Below the pieces are notes generated by a model that was given only the letters and a program-made list of their open reading frames with translations, was not told the DNA's origin and ran no database searches. 64,000 nt of DNA from assembly GCA_919902775.1 (NCBI GenBank), contig CAKKRJ010000007.1:364233-428232 (forward strand), given 5' to 3'. This DNA comes from Burkholderiaceae bacterium (lineage in GTDB: Bacteria > Pseudomonadota > Gammaproteobacteria > Burkholderiales > Burkholderiaceae_C). How positions within the stretch are numbered: the first letter of the stretch is position 1; every line of letters starts with the position of its first letter. The position numbers were made by a program, and so were the translations under genes. Shown here piece after piece: positions 30,231 through 37,726 of the stretch.

Positions 30231-31037
30231 ATGAGTCAGATCCAAAACAACATCTGGGCCGCACCCCATTTGTCCATGCGCTGGTGGCCTGTGTTTCAGC
30301 GCAACTGGCTGGTCTGGAAAAAGCTGGCCATTCCCAGCCTGGTGGGCAACATCGCCGAGCCACTGATGTGGCTGGTGGCCTTTGGCTACGGCCTGGGTTC
30401 GCTGGTTGGACAGATCGAGCTGGGCGGCGAGAAGGTGCCTTACATCCTCTACTTGGCCAGCGGCAGCATCTGCATGAGTGCCATGAACGCGGCCACTTTT
30501 GAGGCGCTGTATTCCGCTTTCTCGCGCATGCACGTGCAAAAAACCTGGGACGGCATCATGAACGCCCCGGTGCGACTGGACGACGTGGTGCTGGCCGAAA
30601 TGCTGTGGGCGGCCTTCAAGGCCTTGTTTACGGTCACCGCCATCCTGGGGGTCATGTTGGCCTTGGGCATCAGCCACAGCTGGAAGCTGCTGGTGGCCTG
30701 GCCTGTGCTGTTGGGTGTGGGCATCACCTTCAGCTGCATGGCGCTGATCTTCAACGCGCTGGCCAAGGGCTATGACTTTTTCACCTACTACTTCACCCTG
30801 TTCCTCACGCCCATGATGTTCCTCTCGGGCATCTTTTTCCCGCGTGAACAACTGCCCGCCTTGGTGCGCGTGATCGCCGACTGGCTGCCGTTGTCGGTGG
30901 CGGTGGACTTGGTGCGCCCCCTGTTCATGGACCGTTGGCCCGACCAGCCGTTGCGCCATGTGCTGGTGCTGACGCTGTTTGCCGTGGTGTCGTTCTGGAT
31001 CGCGCTGGCGCTGACGAGGAAGCGGTTTCGCAGTTGA
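30231..31037 (+). CDS. ABC-2 type permease, NodJ family
   Basis: This 268-residue inner-membrane protein has six hydrophobic segments in the ABC-2 arrangement. It carries the conserved stretches LVWKKLAIPSLVGNIAEPLM and FTYYFTLFLTPMMFLSGIFF, typical of NodJ. It is the membrane partner of the ATPase directly upstream. The SD-like AAGG before the ATG and the 6-base gap suggest coupled translation. It is the last intact gene before a decayed stretch. Confidence 0.88.
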   Translation: MSQIQNNIWAAPHLSMRWWPVFQRNWLVWKKLAIPSLVGNIAEPLMWLVAFGYGLGSLVGQIELGGEKVPYILYLASGSICMSAMNAATFEALYSAFSRMHVQKTWDGIMNAPVRLDDVVLAEMLWAAFKALFTVTAILGVMLALGISHSWKLLVAWPVLLGVGITFSCMALIFNALAKGYDFFTYYFTLFLTPMMFLSGIFFPREQLPALVRVIADWLPLSVAVDLVRPLFMDRWPDQPLRHVLVLTLFAVVSFWIALALTRKRFRS

Positions 31038-31049
31038 GGTTTTGCTATC

Positions 31050-31127
31050 TTGCGCACGGTCAATTTTGTAAGTGCCGTGAACGCGGAATTGATCCGGCTT
31101 TACTGGAGCGTCGGGCGTGGCTTTGAA
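31050..31127 (+). pseudogene. Remnant of DUF1016/YhcG-type nuclease gene (N-terminal fragment)
   Basis: The frame encodes VNFVSAVNAELIRLYWSVGR, which resembles the conserved N-terminal segment of DUF1016 proteins (AVNxELIxLYWxIGR). These are PDDEXK-type nucleases often found in accessory regions. Only about 25 residues are recognisable; neither a start nor the nuclease core is present. The identification is from memory of the motif and is moderate. Confidence 0.5.
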
Positions 31128-31180
31128 GCTAACTGTTATGAATCCAGCGCGACGCCTCGAATGATGAAAGTCAACGGGCA

Positions 31181-31244
31181 TTCGCGCGCAGGGGCACGCT
31201 TCCACAGCGCTCGGCTTTTGTGGGAGGCCGCCCCTGCGGCCGAA
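31181..31244. repeat. REP-like repeat family A, copy 1 (inverted pair)
   Basis: The left half, 31181-31206, read on the minus strand is TGTGGAAGCGTGC-CCCT-GCGCGCGAA. The right half, 31220-31244, on the plus strand is GTGGGA-GGCCGC-CCCT-GCGGCC-GAA. Each half can fold as a 6-bp stem closed by CCCT. The halves face away from each other around a 13-base spacer. Confidence 0.8.
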
Positions 31245-31276
31245 GGCTGTTCTTTCACAGTAAAAATCTGCGCCGC

Positions 31277-31573
31277 ATGGTGCAGTTTGTGCAGGCATTC
31301 CCCGAACCCGAAAATGTCGCATCACGGATGCGCCAATTGAGCGGGAGCGTTCGACACGACCGATTCCGTGAAGACCTGAAAAAGATCACGCTAGCCACGC
31401 TGGTGATTCACGGGGATGCCGATGCGATCGTCCCCATCGAAGGCTCTGGCGAGCGCACACACCGCGCCATCGGCCACAGCCAAATGGTGCGTGTGAGCGG
31501 AGCACCCCACGGAATGAATGTGTCTCACGCCACGGCCTACAACGACGCATTGCTGGCATTCCTGACGGGCTGA
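31277..31573 (+). pseudogene. 3' fragment of alpha/beta hydrolase gene
   Basis: The 98-residue frame ends with TLVIHGDADAIVPIEGSGE and VSGAPHGMNVSHATAYNDAL. These are the acid and catalytic-histidine segments of arylesterase/haloperoxidase-type hydrolases. The N-terminal half with the Ser nucleophile (GxSxG) is missing, so the enzyme cannot be active. The upstream sequence runs directly into the REP-like repeat. Only about the last 65 residues look homologous. Confidence 0.7.
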
Positions 31574-31788
31574 TCTACGCGTGGTGGCCATGGCCAACAC
31601 TGCCATCTGCACCGGGTATGAAAAGGAAGACCGTTGCTGCTTATCGGTCCTGATGGCATCGGATGTAAAGCCGACCGCTCAACCGTTGGATTTCGGCTGT
31701 TGGCGAACTTGATGGCGGCTTCAGGCTGGGAGCGGACCATCAGCATGAGCAAGTGATAGGCCTTAACCGACCCACTGCCGACATCCAG

Positions 31789-32550
31789 TCAGAGATCATG
31801 AGTAACTGCCATGTTCTGTCTCTCAGTCATCTGAATTCCAGTAACTGAAGCAGGCAAGGCTACTTGATGCTCTACGGGGCGTTGCCGTTGCATGGCTGTC
31901 CAATAGCAATCACAAGACCTAGCTTCCAGCGATTGGCGATCGAGCACTTCGAGCACACCACGACGGACGCAAACCTCATTCCTCTCCGTCATTTTCTTGA
32001 GGTTCAAGGTGATGGCTTCACGCCGGAATCCCAGCAGTTCGGAGATTTCTTGATGCGTGACCTCGATCGTGTTGCTCACTCCTCGGTCCAGGTTGACAAG
32101 CAACCAGCGAATGAGTTGCTGTTCTAAGCCATGTCGCTTACTGCAAAAAACCGCCTGGGTCAGTTGCATCACCATACGGTTGACGACTTTCATGGCATTG
32201 CGGAAATAGGCCGGACAGTGTTCACGGGCTTGCAGTAGCACTGATACCGGCAACTGGTAGGCCAAACCGGAGTGACGAACCTGGGCCCGATAAAAGCTAG
32301 GCTCTCCAAGCGTGGCGACGCCCACCATGCATGACTTGCCCAGTATGAACGACTCGGTCGAGTCACCCGCCTGATTGTCGATCATGAGCGAAACGATGGC
32401 GCCAACTGGGTAATAGACGTGGCTGGGTTTATCCCCTTGGCTGAACAGCGTCTGGCCCTTGGTAAGAGAGACCCGCTTCAGGTGGGGTGCGAAAAATTCA
32501 AATTCGGCCTCAGGCAATTCAGCTAGCAAGCCATTGATTCGTGCATTCAT
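31789..32550 (-). CDS. Crp/Fnr family transcriptional regulator with extended C-terminus
   Basis: This 253-residue protein has an N-terminal cyclic-nucleotide-like beta barrel (residues about 20-130) and a C-terminal winged helix with VTHQEISELLGFRREAITL (164-182). No Fnr-type Cys cluster is seen. Close relatives usually end about ten residues after the LEARxCxCY motif, here LEARSCDCYW. This copy continues for about 35 more residues without recognisable similarity, as if the original stop was lost into decayed DNA. The ATG at 32550 is preferred over one 27 bases upstream. Two perfect palindromes lie upstream (32651-32670, 32733-32754) and may be its operators. Confidence 0.82.
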   Translation of the reverse strand: MNARINGLLAELPEAEFEFFAPHLKRVSLTKGQTLFSQGDKPSHVYYPVGAIVSLMIDNQAGDSTESFILGKSCMVGVATLGEPSFYRAQVRHSGLAYQLPVSVLLQAREHCPAYFRNAMKVVNRMVMQLTQAVFCSKRHGLEQQLIRWLLVNLDRGVSNTIEVTHQEISELLGFRREAITLNLKKMTERNEVCVRRGVLEVLDRQSLEARSCDCYWTAMQRQRPVEHQVALPASVTGIQMTERQNMAVTHDL

Positions 32551-32650
32551 GAAAAGTCCACTAGCAATGAGTAACAAGCTGTAATTTTCTTGATTTCAGA
32601 ATTTGGAATTCAGCTCGACATCGCAAGACCATTGAGCAGTATGGGTTTTA

Positions 32651-32670
32651 AATGTGTGGAAACACACATT
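32651..32670. promoter_or_regulatory. Perfect palindrome 1 upstream of Crp/Fnr gene
   Basis: AATGTGTG-GAAA-CACACATT is a perfect 8+8 inverted repeat around 4 bases. Its core TGTGTG-N4-CACACA has the symmetry and size of a Crp/Fnr operator. It is centred 110 bases before the start codon. Confidence 0.55.
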
Positions 32671-32732
32671 GAATGCGCCAGCTTTGTGCATTTTCTTTTC
32701 ACGCATCCTGAATAAGAATTCGATCTGAATTT

Positions 32733-32754
32733 CTTTGTGTGCCAGCACACAAAG
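32733..32754. promoter_or_regulatory. Perfect palindrome 2 upstream of Crp/Fnr gene
   Basis: CTTTGTGTG-CCAG-CACACAAAG is a perfect 9+9 inverted repeat that shares the core TGTGTG-N4-CACACA with the palindrome at 32651-32670. The centres are 83 bp apart, close to eight DNA turns, so two bound dimers would face the same side. Confidence 0.55.
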
Positions 32755-32964
32755 CATCCCAAGGGATTCCAGCTAAACGCTTACATCGTAAAAACTCATT
32801 GAGAAAAGTGGTTAAGTCTTTCTGCGTGATGAGATTGATGACCGAGGCAGCGACATGGGCTGCGAACAACTGCTATCGGGAATGATTACGGCTGACCGCT
32901 AATGGCCGTTGGCTGACCGTCGCAAGTAGCAACACGGCAGACAGCACCCGCCACAATGCCGAAA

Positions 32965-34209
32965 TCAGCGCTCAGCCAGCCGCTCCACCCATGCAATTTG
33001 CCCAGGCAAACACCGCGTTTCCAGATCGTAGTGCGCCACCGCAAACGCCCGCGCTTGCGCGCCCAGCCTGGCTCGTTCGGTCGGGTTTTCGCACAGCGTA
33101 ACCACCTGTTGCGCCAGCGCTGCCGGGTCAAAGAAGTCCACCAATTGCCCGGTTTCGCCGTGTCGAATCGCTTCGCGCACCGGGGACGTGTCGCTGGCCA
33201 CGATGGCGCAACCGGCGCTCATGGCTTCCAGCAGACTCCAGCTCAGCACAAATGGATACGTCAGGTACACGTGCACGGTGGACACCTGCAGCACGCGCAA
33301 GAAGTCGGCGTAGGGCACTTTGCCCACAAAGTGCACGCGCGACAGGTCCAGCGTGTCTTTGACTTCGTGCAGGAAGATTTCGCGCCAGGTTTGGGGTTTG
33401 CCGTCGGGGCCGGGCGGTGGTGCCGCGCCGTAGCTGACCTCGTTGCCGCCGATGATGACCACGCGGGCTTGGGGGCGGGCTTGGAGGATGGCGGGCAGCG
33501 CCCGCATGAACTGGTGGTAGCCGCGGTAGGGCTCCAGGTTGCGGTTGACGAAGGTGATGACTTCGTCGCCCTGGCCCAGTTGCACCACACCTTGCGGGGT
33601 TTGCACGCGGATGTGTGCGTGCGCATCGGGCCGGATTTGGTCGGTGCGGATGCCGTCGTGGATGACGGCGATGCGCGAAGCGAAGGGCTGGGGAAAAAGC
33701 GATGCCTGCCAGTGCGTGGGCGCGATGCCTGCGTGCGCACGCGGAAAGTGCAGCTCGTAGTTGGCGTTTTTCATCTGCAGGCGGCAGGCGTTGTCCGTGT
33801 CCAGGCTGCTGAATTCGGGGTCAAAACCCACGTCGGCCCCTTGGCGTTGGTAGAAAAACTCGCAGTAAATGCCCAGCCGTGCCTGGGGCCAGACTTGCTG
33901 CAAAAACAGGCTTTCGCCCCAGCCCGGGTGGGCCACGATGACGTCGGGCACAAAGCCTTGTTCGCGCAGCTTCAGGGCGGCTTGCCAAGCGGCTTCGCCG
34001 CGCAGGGTTTTGGTGTCCAGATCGGCCAGCCAGCGGTGGGTGTTCTGGCCGGAGCGGCCTGTGACGGCGTAGCGCACCAACTCGACGCCAGGCATCTGGG
34101 GGCAGGCGTTGATGTGCAGCGCCACCACACGGTGGCCCTGGCGTGCCAGGGCGGGGGCCAGGTGCTTGAACTGGCCGGGGAAGTTCTGGTGGACGAAAAG
34201 GATGTTCAT
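32965..34209 (-). CDS. Glycosyltransferase family 4-type protein
   Basis: This 414-residue GT-B-fold enzyme starts MNILFVHQNFPGQFKHLAPA. It has an N-terminal acceptor domain and a C-terminal nucleotide-sugar domain with VITFVNRNLEPYRGYHQFMR, RVVIIGGNE, VHVYLTYPFVLSWSLLEAM and ASDTSPVREAI. The pattern matches retaining GT4 enzymes that build polysaccharides or lipid-linked sugars. The donor and acceptor are unknown. It stands alone, with no polysaccharide cluster around it. The ATG at 34209 fits the family start; the open frame upstream adds 29 unlikely residues. Confidence 0.85.
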   Translation of the reverse strand: MNILFVHQNFPGQFKHLAPALARQGHRVVALHINACPQMPGVELVRYAVTGRSGQNTHRWLADLDTKTLRGEAAWQAALKLREQGFVPDVIVAHPGWGESLFLQQVWPQARLGIYCEFFYQRQGADVGFDPEFSSLDTDNACRLQMKNANYELHFPRAHAGIAPTHWQASLFPQPFASRIAVIHDGIRTDQIRPDAHAHIRVQTPQGVVQLGQGDEVITFVNRNLEPYRGYHQFMRALPAILQARPQARVVIIGGNEVSYGAAPPPGPDGKPQTWREIFLHEVKDTLDLSRVHFVGKVPYADFLRVLQVSTVHVYLTYPFVLSWSLLEAMSAGCAIVASDTSPVREAIRHGETGQLVDFFDPAALAQQVVTLCENPTERARLGAQARAFAVAHYDLETRCLPGQIAWVERLAER

Positions 34210-34321
34210 GGTGTGCGTCGAAGGCCGAATCATCGCATGTCCACAGGGTGTCAGGGCGGTGTGGTGTGGCCCCGTTAAGATGGCTGCTGAATCCATTTAC
34301 CCCCGTTTTCAAGGAAAGAAC

Positions 34322-35170
34322 ATGAGCATCCAAACCGTCGGCATCATTGGCGCAGGCACCATGGGCAATGGCATCGCACAGGCGTGCGCGGTGTCGGGCA
34401 TCCCGGTGGTGATGGTGGACATTTCGGAGGCCGCCGTGGCCAAAGGCATCGCCACCGTGTCGGGCAGTCTGGACCGTCTGGTCAAGAAAGAAAAAATCAC
34501 CGAAGCCGACAAGGCCAAGGCGCTGGCCCTGATCCAGGGCAGCACGTCGTATGACGACCTGAAGGGGACCCAATTGGTGATCGAAGCCGCCACCGAAAAC
34601 CAGGACCTCAAGGTCAAGATCCTGAAGCAGCTCGACGGCATGCTGCCGGCCGACGTCATCATCGCGTCCAACACCTCGTCGATCTCGATCACCCAGTTGG
34701 CCGCCGCCACGCAGCGCGCAGACCGTTTCATTGGCATGCATTTTTTCAACCCCGTGCCCATGATGGCCCTGGTGGAAATCATCCGTGGCCTGCAAACCAG
34801 CGACGCCACGCACGACGCGGTGCACGCCTTGGCCACGGCCTTGGGCAAAACCCCGATCACCGTCAAAAATGCGCCGGGCTTTGTGGTCAACCGCATCCTG
34901 GTGCCCATGATCAACGAAGCGCTGTTTGTGCTGGCCGAAGGTCTGGCCACGCCCGAAGACATCGACGCGGGCATGAAACTGGGCTGTAACCAGCCGATCG
35001 GCCCGTTGGCGCTGGCCGACATGATCGGTCTGGACGTGTGCCTGGCCGTGATGGAGGTTTACCTGAAGGAATTTGGCGACAGCAAATACCGTCCCTGCCC
35101 CTTGCTGAAAGAAATGGTGGCCGCAGGTCGTCTGGGCCGCAAGACCGGGCGAGGCGTTTACACCTACTGA
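34322..35170 (+). CDS. hbd: 3-hydroxybutyryl-CoA dehydrogenase
   Basis: This enzyme interconverts acetoacetyl-CoA and 3-hydroxybutyryl-CoA with NAD(P)H. The 282-residue single-domain protein has the Rossmann motif GIIGAGTMGNGIAQA (residues 8-22). The catalytic histidine lies in IGMHFFNPVPMM, and KTPITVKNAPGFVVNRIL is the family signature. An AAGGA lies just before the ATG. In this order it may serve acid degradation or polyhydroxybutyrate-related metabolism. A REP-like pair and then a crotonase gene follow. Confidence 0.94.
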   Translation: MSIQTVGIIGAGTMGNGIAQACAVSGIPVVMVDISEAAVAKGIATVSGSLDRLVKKEKITEADKAKALALIQGSTSYDDLKGTQLVIEAATENQDLKVKILKQLDGMLPADVIIASNTSSISITQLAAATQRADRFIGMHFFNPVPMMALVEIIRGLQTSDATHDAVHALATALGKTPITVKNAPGFVVNRILVPMINEALFVLAEGLATPEDIDAGMKLGCNQPIGPLALADMIGLDVCLAVMEVYLKEFGDSKYRPCPLLKEMVAAGRLGRKTGRGVYTY

Positions 35171-35191
35171 CCTGCTGACAGACTTGCCTTT

Positions 35192-35279
35192 GTGGGAGCG
35201 AGCCCCTGCGCGCGAATGCCTGAGCACCGCATCGCTCAAGGAGAGCGCAAACCTTCGGCTGCAGGGGCAGCCTCCCACA
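35192..35279. repeat. REP-like repeat family A, copy 2 (inverted pair)
   Basis: The left half, 35192-35216, is GTGGGA-GCGAGC-CCCT-GCGCGC-GAA. The right half, 35254-35279, on the minus strand is TGTGGGA-GGCTGC-CCCT-GCAGCC-GAA. The right stem differs from the copy at 31220 by a paired C/G to T/A exchange, so the stem is preserved. It lies between hbd and the crotonase gene. Confidence 0.82.
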
Positions 35280-35302
35280 GGTCATCCAATGGAGCGAGTA
35301 CT

Positions 35303-36109
35303 TTGAACACGACACCCCACCCCGAAGGCCAGATCGACTGCACCGTGCACGGTGCAGTCCTTCAGATTTGCATCAACCGCCCCGCCAAGCGCAACGGCTT
35401 CACGCCCAAAATGTTCCGCGAGTTGGGTGAGGCCTATACCCGGCTCGATGATGACGCGGCCCTGCGCGTTGGCGTTTTGTGCGCGGCGGGTGACCATTTC
35501 ACCGCCGGGCTGGACTTGCCCACCATCGCGCCGCTGATGCAGCGTGGCGAAAAATCGGTGCCTCTGGGCTTGGTGGACCCGCTGAACCTGGGCATGGACG
35601 GTTACCGGCGCCGCACCAAACCGATGGTGGTGGCGGTGCAAGGGATCACTTACACGCTGGGCATTGAGCTGATGTTGGCTGCCGACATCGTGGTGGCGGC
35701 CGATGACTGCCGCTTTTCGCAACTGGAGGTGCAGCGCGGCATCATGGCCACGGGCGGTGCCACGCTGCGCATGGCCGAGCGCGCGGGCATGGGCAATGCG
35801 CTCTTGCACTTGCTCACGGGCGATGTGTTTGACAGTGCCGAAGCCTTGCGCCTGAACTTCGTGCAAAAAGTGGTGCCTGCTGCACAGTTGTTGTCAGAGG
35901 CCATGCGCATCGCCGAGCAGATCGCGGCGCAAGCGCCTTTGGCGGTGGTGATGACGCGCCAGAACGTGCTCAAGGGCGTGGAGCAGGGCCCGTTGGTGGC
36001 CATGCATGATTTCATCGCTGTGCAGCAGGGCTTGTCCCGCACAGAGGACGCCGCAGAAGGCGTGCGTTCATTTGTCGAAAAAAGGCAAGCCCGTTTTACG
36101 GGTCAGTGA
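35303..36109 (+). CDS. Enoyl-CoA hydratase/isomerase (crotonase) family protein
   Basis: This 268-residue protein has the crotonase core. Two acidic residues line up with the catalytic pair of enoyl-CoA hydratase: E122 in LGIELMLAADIV and E142 in FSQLEVQRGI. The usual Gly-Gly-Gly before the first glutamate is replaced by TLG, and PGAGG by MATGG, so the substrate may differ from standard enoyl-CoA. The start is a TTG at 35303 with GGAG 8 bases upstream; the ATG at 35289 is out of frame. The 5' leader abuts a REP-like pair. It probably works with hbd. Confidence 0.85.
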   Translation: MNTTPHPEGQIDCTVHGAVLQICINRPAKRNGFTPKMFRELGEAYTRLDDDAALRVGVLCAAGDHFTAGLDLPTIAPLMQRGEKSVPLGLVDPLNLGMDGYRRRTKPMVVAVQGITYTLGIELMLAADIVVAADDCRFSQLEVQRGIMATGGATLRMAERAGMGNALLHLLTGDVFDSAEALRLNFVQKVVPAAQLLSEAMRIAEQIAAQAPLAVVMTRQNVLKGVEQGPLVAMHDFIAVQQGLSRTEDAAEGVRSFVEKRQARFTGQ

Positions 36110-36537
36110 TCGCCGGGCTGATCGGCTGAAGACCGTGCTTTGATTTCTTGCCGCAAATCGGCCACGTCCTGGCGCAGATGCTGGATCTCGCGCATCAGGT
36201 CTTTTTCGATCTGGCGCTCTTCCTCGGCGACTTCTTTCTCGACAAAAATGGCCGACAGCGAGGCAGTGACCAGCGACAGCACGGCCAGACCCAGCAGCAC
36301 CACGACCACTGAAAAAGCGCGGGATGCGTGGGTGGACGGCACCACGTCGCCAAACCCCACGGTGGCCGCGGTGGTGAAGGCCAGCCACAGGCCGTCAGAC
36401 AAGGTGGCGATGCCCGGGTCAATCAACCAAAAGCCCACACCGCCCAGTCCCAAAATGGCCACCGCCAGCAGCAGTGAATAGATCAGGCCTTGACGGATCA
36501 GGCGGTTGAGTCGGTTGGGACGGTGTTGTGAGCGCAT
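36103..36537 (-). CDS. Small two-helix potassium channel protein
   Basis: This 144-residue ion channel has two hydrophobic segments flanking a pore loop with selectivity filter TVGFGD at residues 59-64. A C-terminal amphipathic, coiled-coil-like helix follows (about 100-135, rich in E, K, R, Q). This is the KcsA-like minimal architecture. The ATG at 36537 is preferred; a TTG at 36555 would add six residues. It overlaps the 3' end of the crotonase gene by 7 bases (convergent) and is divergent from srkA. Confidence 0.87.
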   Translation of the reverse strand: MRSQHRPNRLNRLIRQGLIYSLLLAVAILGLGGVGFWLIDPGIATLSDGLWLAFTTAATVGFGDVVPSTHASRAFSVVVVLLGLAVLSLVTASLSAIFVEKEVAEEERQIEKDLMREIQHLRQDVADLRQEIKARSSADQPGDH

Positions 36538-36608
36538 GGTTCGATTTTGACGCAATTGGCGGTCGCCAGGCAGCCGAGGTCCATGCCGCGCTGCGCCACA
36601 ATCGGTGC

Positions 36609-37628
36609 ATGACCGAATCCCACGCTGTGCACCTTTACGCTGAACTCACCCCGGACCGGGTGATGGACGCTTTGACCGATCTGGGCTTGTGGCCCGACGG
36701 CCGCTTGCTGGCGCTCAGCTCTTATGAAAACCGCGTTTACCGCGCTTCCCTGGACGAACCGGTGCAAGGCGCGTCGGCGGTGGTGCTCAAGTTTTACCGG
36801 CCCGGCCGCTGGAGTCGCGCACAAATTCAGGAAGAACACGATTTCGCCGCCGAACTGGTGGCGGCCGAAGTGCCGGTGGTGGCGCCCCTGGTGATAAACG
36901 GGCAGACCTTGCACCAGACCGCAGGTTTTGACTTTTCGGTCAGCCCCTTGCGGGGGGGCCGGCCCCCGGAGCTGGACGATTTCGAGGTGCTGGAATGGAT
37001 TGGCCGTTTTTTGGCACGCATCCACACCGTGGGGGCCGCCAAACCCTTTGCGCACCGCCCCGCGCTCGACGTGCAGACTTTTGCGCTGGAGCCTGCCCAG
37101 TGGTTGCAAACCCACCAGATGATCCCGCTGGAGGTGGAGCGCGCGTGGCGCGAGGCCCTGGTGCCGGCGCTGGCCCTGATCGAAGCGGCGTTTGCGCAAG
37201 GCGCCTCAGAGCGCCGCCTGCTGCGCCTGCACGGGGACTGCCATCCCGGCAATATTTTGTGGACACCCACCGAACTGCCTGGCGGTGGCCCGCACTTTGT
37301 GGATCTGGACGATGCCCGCATGGGCCCGGCCGTGCAAGACCTGTGGATGCTGCTGTCGGGCGACCGCGCGCAGCGCACGCAGCAACTGTCGGCGCTGCTG
37401 GACGGCTATGAACAGGTGCGCGATTTTGACCGCGCCGAGTTGAAACTGATTGAGCCGCTGCGCACGCTGCGCCTGATCCATTACAGCGCCTGGCTGGCAC
37501 GGCGTTGGGAAGACCCGATTTTCCCGATCAACTTTCCCTGGTTCGGCACGCCCGACTATTGGCGCGGCCAGGTGTTGATGCTGCAAGAACAAGTCGAGCA
37601 GATGCAGGAAGATCCGTTGGTGGTTTGA
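36609..37628 (+). CDS. srkA: Stress response kinase A (SrkA/YihE)
   Basis: This 339-residue protein kinase of the aminoglycoside-phosphotransferase fold shows the catalytic loop HGDCHPGNILW (residues 208-218) and the metal-binding FVDLDDARMGP. In E. coli SrkA (YihE, 328 residues) counteracts programmed death signalling by MazEF under stress. The N-terminal half has the ATP-lobe lysine region VVLKFYRPGRW. The ATG at 36609 fits the family start. It is divergent from the K+ channel gene and convergent with glucokinase, with a REP-like repeat in between. Confidence 0.9.
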   Translation: MTESHAVHLYAELTPDRVMDALTDLGLWPDGRLLALSSYENRVYRASLDEPVQGASAVVLKFYRPGRWSRAQIQEEHDFAAELVAAEVPVVAPLVINGQTLHQTAGFDFSVSPLRGGRPPELDDFEVLEWIGRFLARIHTVGAAKPFAHRPALDVQTFALEPAQWLQTHQMIPLEVERAWREALVPALALIEAAFAQGASERRLLRLHGDCHPGNILWTPTELPGGGPHFVDLDDARMGPAVQDLWMLLSGDRAQRTQQLSALLDGYEQVRDFDRAELKLIEPLRTLRLIHYSAWLARRWEDPIFPINFPWFGTPDYWRGQVLMLQEQVEQMQEDPLVV

Positions 37629-37652
37629 GTGGCCAATGGCTTGCGTCCATGT

Positions 37653-37717
37653 CGGGGCTGAAGCCACCGACCTACAGGCATCCTCGCAGCCCCGTAGGTC
37701 GGAGCTTCAGCTCCGAC
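37653..37717. repeat. REP-like repeat family B, copy 1 (inverted pair)
   Basis: The left half, 37653-37676, reads CGGGGCTGAAGCCACCG then ACCTACA. The right half, 37694-37717, is GTAGGTC-GGAGC-TTCA-GCTCC-GAC, a 5-bp stem with a TTCA loop. The left half is its inverted partner with one stem mismatch. It lies between the convergent srkA and glk genes. Confidence 0.75.
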
Positions 37718-37726
37718 TGGCCAGAC

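Larger units (their letters stand above)
31038..31788. other. Decayed accessory stretch between nodJ-like gene and Crp/Fnr gene
   Basis: This roughly 750-base stretch has no intact gene. It holds a short remnant of a DUF1016 (YhcG-type) nuclease gene, an inverted pair of REP-like repeats and the 3' end of an alpha/beta-hydrolase gene. From 31574 to 31788 nothing is recognisable. The mosaic of broken fragments suggests past insertion followed by decay. Confidence 0.6.
32551..32964. other. Gene-free, AT-richer region upstream of the Crp/Fnr gene
   Basis: No credible gene is visible on either strand. By hand count 32581-32640 has about 38% G+C, well below the neighbouring genes. The region carries the two perfect palindromes described separately. 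From about 32755 to 32964 I see nothing recognisable. Confidence 0.6.

Noticed and set aside
32755..32964. Small gene between the Crp/Fnr palindromes and the glycosyltransferase gene
   Set aside because: No frame with a ribosome binding site, reasonable length or recognisable sequence is present.
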